Origin: CAMDMI01 sp044379485
Lineage (GTDB): Bacteria > Bacteroidota > Bacteroidia > Cytophagales > Flexibacteraceae
Direction of reading: 5' to 3'
Length of the DNA: 64,000 nt
Assembly (NCBI GenBank): GCA_044379485.1
Contig: JBIPOE010000012.1
Coordinates: forward strand, 4,416-68,415
Shown here: positions 61,868 to 64,000 of the stretch, piece after piece
Position numbering within the stretch: position 1 is the first letter of the stretch
Layout: each line of letters opens with the position of its first letter
Position numbers and translations under genes: made by a program
Notes under the pieces: model-generated
Told to the model about the DNA's origin: nothing
The model's database searches: none
The model's input: the letters and a program-made list of their open reading frames with translations, nothing else

Positions 61868-63538
61868 TTAAGAAAGGCGCTGCTGGAGGTCCAGGCGGTG
61901 CTGGCGGGCGGTGTCTTTGGCTATGTCGTAACCTGCATCGGCGTGGCGGATGACGCCCATGGCGGGGTCGTTGTGCAATACGCGTTTGAGGCGGGCATCG
62001 GCATCGGTGGTGCCATCGGCGAGGATGACCATGCCGGCGTGGATGGAATATCCTATACCTACACCGCCGCCGTGGTGCAGGGAAACCCAGGATGCGCCTC
62101 CGGCTGTGTTGATGAGGGCGTTGAGGATGGGCCAATCGGCAATGGCATCGGAACCGTCGAGCATGGCTTCTGTTTCTCGGTTGGGGCTGGCTACGGAGCC
62201 TGTGTCGAGGTGGTCGCGGCCTATGACGATGGGGGCTTTGACTTTTCCGTCTCTAACCAACTTGTTGAATGCCAGGCCTGCGATTTCTCTTTCGCCCTGG
62301 CCTAACCAACAAATTCTTGCTGGTAAACCCTGGAATGCGATGCGGTCCTGTGCCATTTTTAACCAGCGTTGCAGTCCAGCGTTTTCTGGAAACAGTTCTA
62401 CCAAAAGCTGATCGGTGACTGCTATGTCAGCAGGATCGCCACTGAGGGCTACCCAACGGAAAGGGCCTTTGCCTTCGCAAAATAAGGGGCGAATGTAGGC
62501 TGGCACAAAGCCCGGAAAGTTGAATGCGTTTTCTATGTGGCGCTTGTCGTGGGCCTGTCCGCGGAGGTTGTTGCCATAATCGAAAACGATGCAACCGCGG
62601 GTTTGGAGTTCGAGCATGAGCAGGACATGCTCTGCCATGGTGTCGAGAGAAAGGCTGCAATATTGGTCGGGGTTTTTGTCGCGGAGGGCTTTGGCTGCTT
62701 CTACAGTTAAGCCTTCAGGGAAATAGCCTACGAGTTCGTCGTGGGCGGAGGTTTGGTCGGTGAGGGTGTCGGGCAGAATGTTTCTTTCTACCAGACGGCG
62801 AAGCAAATCTACGGCATTGCAAAGTACGCCGATGGAGATGGCTTCTTTGTTTGCCTTTGCTTCCAAGGCTCTGTCTATGGCCTGGTCGAGGTCAAAATAT
62901 TTGAGGTCGAGGTAGCGGGTTTCAATGCGTTTATCTATGCGCCATTCTTCCATTTCTGCGGCAAGGCAAACGCCTTCGTTCATGGTAATGGCCAGTGGCT
63001 GAGCGCCTCCCATGCCGCCAAGTCCAGCGGTGACGTTGAGGGTGCCCAAAAGTGTACCGCCAAAATGCTGGCGGGCTACTTCGGCAAAGGTTTCATAGGT
63101 GCCTTGCACGATGCCTTGAGAGCCAATGTAAATCCATGAACCGGCGGTCATTTGGCCATACATGGTGAGGCCCATGGCTTCGAGTTTCCGGAATTCTGTC
63201 CAGTTTGCCCAATGGGGTACAAGGTGGCTGTTGGCCAGTATTACTCTTGGGGCATCTTTGTGGGTTGGTAAAATACCGACCGGTTTACCAGATTGGATGA
63301 GGAGGGTTTCGTCTTCTTCGAGGTCTTTTAATGCCTTGAGAATGAGCTGGAAACTCTCCGGATTGCGGGCTGCTTTGCCTGTACCTCCATATACCACCAA
63401 ATCCTGGGGACGCTCTGCTACATCGGGATCGAGGTTGTTGAGCAGCATGCGGTAGGCGGCTTCTTGTACCCAGCCTTTGCAGGTTAGTGTGGTTCCGGTT
63501 GGAGTTTTTGGTATTGACAATGAAGGTGTTGCGGTCAT
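61868..63538 (-). CDS. hutU: Urocanate hydratase
   Basis: This complete 556-residue enzyme converts urocanate to 4-imidazolone-5-propionate in histidine breakdown, using tightly bound NAD+. Visible motifs: VVYGGTGKAARNPESF, MYGQMTAGSWIYIGSQGIVQ, TAGLGGMGGAQPLA (NAD-binding glycines), LFCEGKGPFRWVALSG (active-site Cys) and FQGLPARICWLGQGER (urocanase signature). Base composition is far more GC-rich than every other gene here, with G/C-ending codons common, which points to recent acquisition or different codon selection. hutH, hutI and hutG are not in the window. Confidence 0.96.
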   Translation of the reverse strand: MTATPSLSIPKTPTGTTLTCKGWVQEAAYRMLLNNLDPDVAERPQDLVVYGGTGKAARNPESFQLILKALKDLEEDETLLIQSGKPVGILPTHKDAPRVILANSHLVPHWANWTEFRKLEAMGLTMYGQMTAGSWIYIGSQGIVQGTYETFAEVARQHFGGTLLGTLNVTAGLGGMGGAQPLAITMNEGVCLAAEMEEWRIDKRIETRYLDLKYFDLDQAIDRALEAKANKEAISIGVLCNAVDLLRRLVERNILPDTLTDQTSAHDELVGYFPEGLTVEAAKALRDKNPDQYCSLSLDTMAEHVLLMLELQTRGCIVFDYGNNLRGQAHDKRHIENAFNFPGFVPAYIRPLFCEGKGPFRWVALSGDPADIAVTDQLLVELFPENAGLQRWLKMAQDRIAFQGLPARICWLGQGEREIAGLAFNKLVRDGKVKAPIVIGRDHLDTGSVASPNRETEAMLDGSDAIADWPILNALINTAGGASWVSLHHGGGVGIGYSIHAGMVILADGTTDADARLKRVLHNDPAMGVIRHADAGYDIAKDTARQHRLDLQQRLS

Positions 63539-64000
63539 ATATTGGTGCTTAAATGGTGGTGCAAAGATTATAATTTAAAGTTAAAAGTTTTAACTCAAAA
63601 TTCAAAAATTGGAAATTAGGAATCAGGAGTTAGGAGTAAGGAATTAGGTATGGAGGCGAAAGTTTTAACATAAAAATCAAAAAACAGCAAAAAGGAAGCA
63701 GGAGTTAGGAGTCAGTAATCAGGTTGCGAAAGAAGTTATAACTGAAAGATTGGGGGGAAGGTTTTTTGGGTGGTGTTTTATTTTTTGGAGCGTGGGTGGG
63801 GTTTGGGTTTTTGATGGGATGGAGACGACGTTTATATGACGTTTGTACGGGGTTTATACGAGTTATGAATGATGAATGTTGAATTATTGGCTGTCAATGC
63901 CTAAAAATTGTTGACCGTTATTGACCACTTTCATCCGTTGTTATTGTAGAAAATAGACTAGGATTCTGAGGCCTTGTTTGCAGAGCATTATTGGGGCTCG
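63539..64000. other. Repeat-rich non-coding end of the window
   Basis: No gene is recognisable. The left part (63590-63720) has repeated GGAGTTAGGAGT/GGAATTAGG-type low-complexity sequence, similar to the block before bcp. A three-unit 11-bp repeat follows at 63827-63859. The first 40 bp probably contain the hutU leader. Confidence 0.5.
63827..63859. repeat. Three-unit 11-bp tandem repeat
   Basis: GACGTTTATAT, GACGTTTGTAC and GGGGTTTATAC are consecutive 11-bp units. The one-helical-turn period could suit a protein-binding array, but there is no gene nearby to regulate except hutU, about 290 bp away. Confidence 0.55.

Noticed and set aside
61898..63455. Several long plus-strand frames across hutU
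   Set aside because: High GC lowers stop frequency in antisense frames; the urocanase motifs on the minus strand decide the matter.

Overview
The window comes from a low-GC member of the Bacteroidota. Four things point there: type IX secretion (T9SS) sorting tails of both type A and type B, a PorV/PorQ-like barrel, TonB-dependent receptors with a carboxypeptidase-like N-terminal domain, and Bacteroidetes-type promoters (a TAnnTTTG -7 box and a TTTG -33 box before the tRNA pair). Cytophagales, Chitinophagales or Saprospirales-like lineages would all fit; I cannot place it further from sequence alone. Most of the window is AT-rich, but hutU at the right end is clearly GC-rich and compositionally foreign.

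Layout. 1-9.3 kb: an Rpn-type nuclease cut by the window edge, an orphan CoA-transferase A subunit, a DoxX-like redox membrane protein, two Gfo/Idh/MocA oxidoreductases, a class I amidotransferase, a FucP-like sugar transporter, a CAP-domain protein and a GT4 glycosyltransferase. 9.4-14 kb: a 1020-residue TPR protein and purA, followed directly by a 178-bp MITE-like element. 14-19.5 kb: a candidate small RNA, tRNA-Gly and tRNA-Cys with promoter and terminator, a third Gfo/Idh/MocA protein, mutS2, a second palindromic element and a membrane-anchored receiver-like protein. 19.6-24.2 kb: a beta-helix lipoprotein and a TonB-dependent receptor, each preceded by CTTAACA direct repeats with Pho-box geometry. 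24.2-28.1 kb: a T9SS type B adhesin-like gene between two direct copies of a dead REP-associated (Y1) transposase element. 28.1-31.4 kb: yidD, lutB, nbaC and a secreted glutathione peroxidase with a T9SS tail. 31.6-34.3 kb: a decayed trpE-trpG pair, bcp and a 2-hydroxyacid dehydrogenase. 34.3-44 kb: a three-gene surface module (TonB receptor, 1535-residue T9SS cargo, PorV-like barrel). 44-48.9 kb: greA, a HIT protein, proC, a TlpA-like lipoprotein, an orphan histidine kinase and a cobalamin adenosyltransferase. 48.9-56.5 kb: a minus-strand surface-polysaccharide operon (flippase, three polymerase/ligase-like proteins, GT4, WcaF-like acetyltransferase, GT2). 56.9-61.3 kb: an ABC permease-M1 peptidase fusion and a PIN/RHH toxin-antitoxin pair. 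61.4-64 kb: the second MITE copy, a multi-hairpin element, hutU and repeat-rich non-coding DNA.

How it works together. The main theme is the cell envelope: T9SS cargo and its probable outer-membrane partners, TonB-dependent import, and polysaccharide assembly. A second theme is amino-acid metabolism, where a tryptophan biosynthesis pair is decaying while a kynurenine-pathway dioxygenase and a histidine-degradation gene are intact. A third is small palindromic mobile DNA. The best candidates for something undescribed are the receptor/cargo/barrel module at 34.4-43.9 kb, the two-promoter CTTAACA regulon at 21-24 kb, and the family of palindromic elements with a shared core.
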